The position numbers were made by a program, and so were the translations under genes. The notes beneath the pieces are model-generated. The model ran no database searches. It was not told where the DNA came from and saw nothing but the letters and a program-made list of their open reading frames with translations. From an uncultured Lachnobacterium sp. (GTDB taxonomy: Bacteria > Bacillota > Clostridia > Lachnospirales > Lachnospiraceae), in assembly GCA_900549895.1 (NCBI GenBank), contig URQG01000124.1:1-6245 (forward strand): DNA of 6,245 bases. Direction: 5' to 3'. Below, piece by piece: positions 6,204 through 6,245 of the stretch. The first letter of the stretch is position 1. Each line of letters begins with the position of its first letter.

Positions 6204-6245
6204 CTGTCTCTTATACACATCTGACGCTGCCGACGATCTTACGCG
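6204..6245. other. Illumina Nextera adapter and index (not genomic)
   Basis: Positions 6204-6222 are the 19-base transposase mosaic-end sequence as read into an adapter, CTGTCTCTTATACACATCT. Positions 6223-6236 (GACGCTGCCGACGA) complete the reverse complement of the Nextera Read 1 adapter, 33 bases without a mismatch. The next eight bases, TCTTACGC (6237-6244), are the reverse complement of GCGTAAGA, which I recall as i5 index S517. The final G fits the first base of the flow-cell sequence that follows. Real genomic sequence therefore ends near 6203. Confidence 0.98.

Noticed and set aside
6204..6222. Tn5-like transposon end
   Set aside because: The mosaic end is followed without a break by the Nextera primer extension and an index, so it is library adapter and not a natural transposon.

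Overview
The window looks like one short draft-assembly contig from a Gram-positive clostridial genome, most likely Lachnospiraceae. The support is the rRNA and tRNA sequence style, the AT-leaning codon use with Gram-positive Shine-Dalgarno sites, and a MoxR / DUF58 / transglutaminase cluster of Firmicutes type. The family-level placement is a judgement from recall and was not searched. Both ends appear artificial. The left end starts inside a 23S rRNA gene, a common assembly break. The right end (6204-6245) is Illumina Nextera adapter plus index, not genomic DNA.

Layout. Positions 1 to about 383 are the 3' end of 23S rRNA on the + strand. About 216 bases of spacer follow, with no recognisable 5S rRNA gene. 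The spacer holds a 21-base copy of the 5' end of a tRNA (460-480) and a G+C-rich stretch of small hairpins. A tRNA-Lys(CTT) gene lies at 600-672, and the two strands of its acceptor stem do not match each other. A strong intrinsic terminator (709-747) closes this transcription unit. A sigma-A-type promoter (773-801) then opens a three-gene operon: MoxR-family AAA+ ATPase (833-1798), membrane-anchored DUF58 protein (1791-2885) and a large multi-pass membrane transglutaminase-like protein (2882-5530). The genes overlap by 8 and 4 bases, so translational coupling is likely. A convergent gene, trmB (tRNA m7G46 methyltransferase, 6183-5542 on the minus strand), ends 11 bases from the operon.

How the genes work together. 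MoxR, DUF58 and TgpA-like transglutaminase genes form a widely conserved but poorly understood module (compare yeaC-yeaD-yebA in Bacillus subtilis and the tgpA locus of Pseudomonas aeruginosa). The inferred arrangement is a cytosolic ATPase acting with the membrane-anchored DUF58 protein on an enzyme whose catalytic domain faces outside. The tRNA-Lys and trmB are translation genes with no evident link to the module.

I see no new defence, mobile or CRISPR-type system. The points most worth checking are the adapter end, the mismatched tRNA-Lys with its nearby partial copy (a natural chimera or an assembly mis-join), the absent 5S, and divergent motif residues in the DUF58 and transglutaminase proteins.
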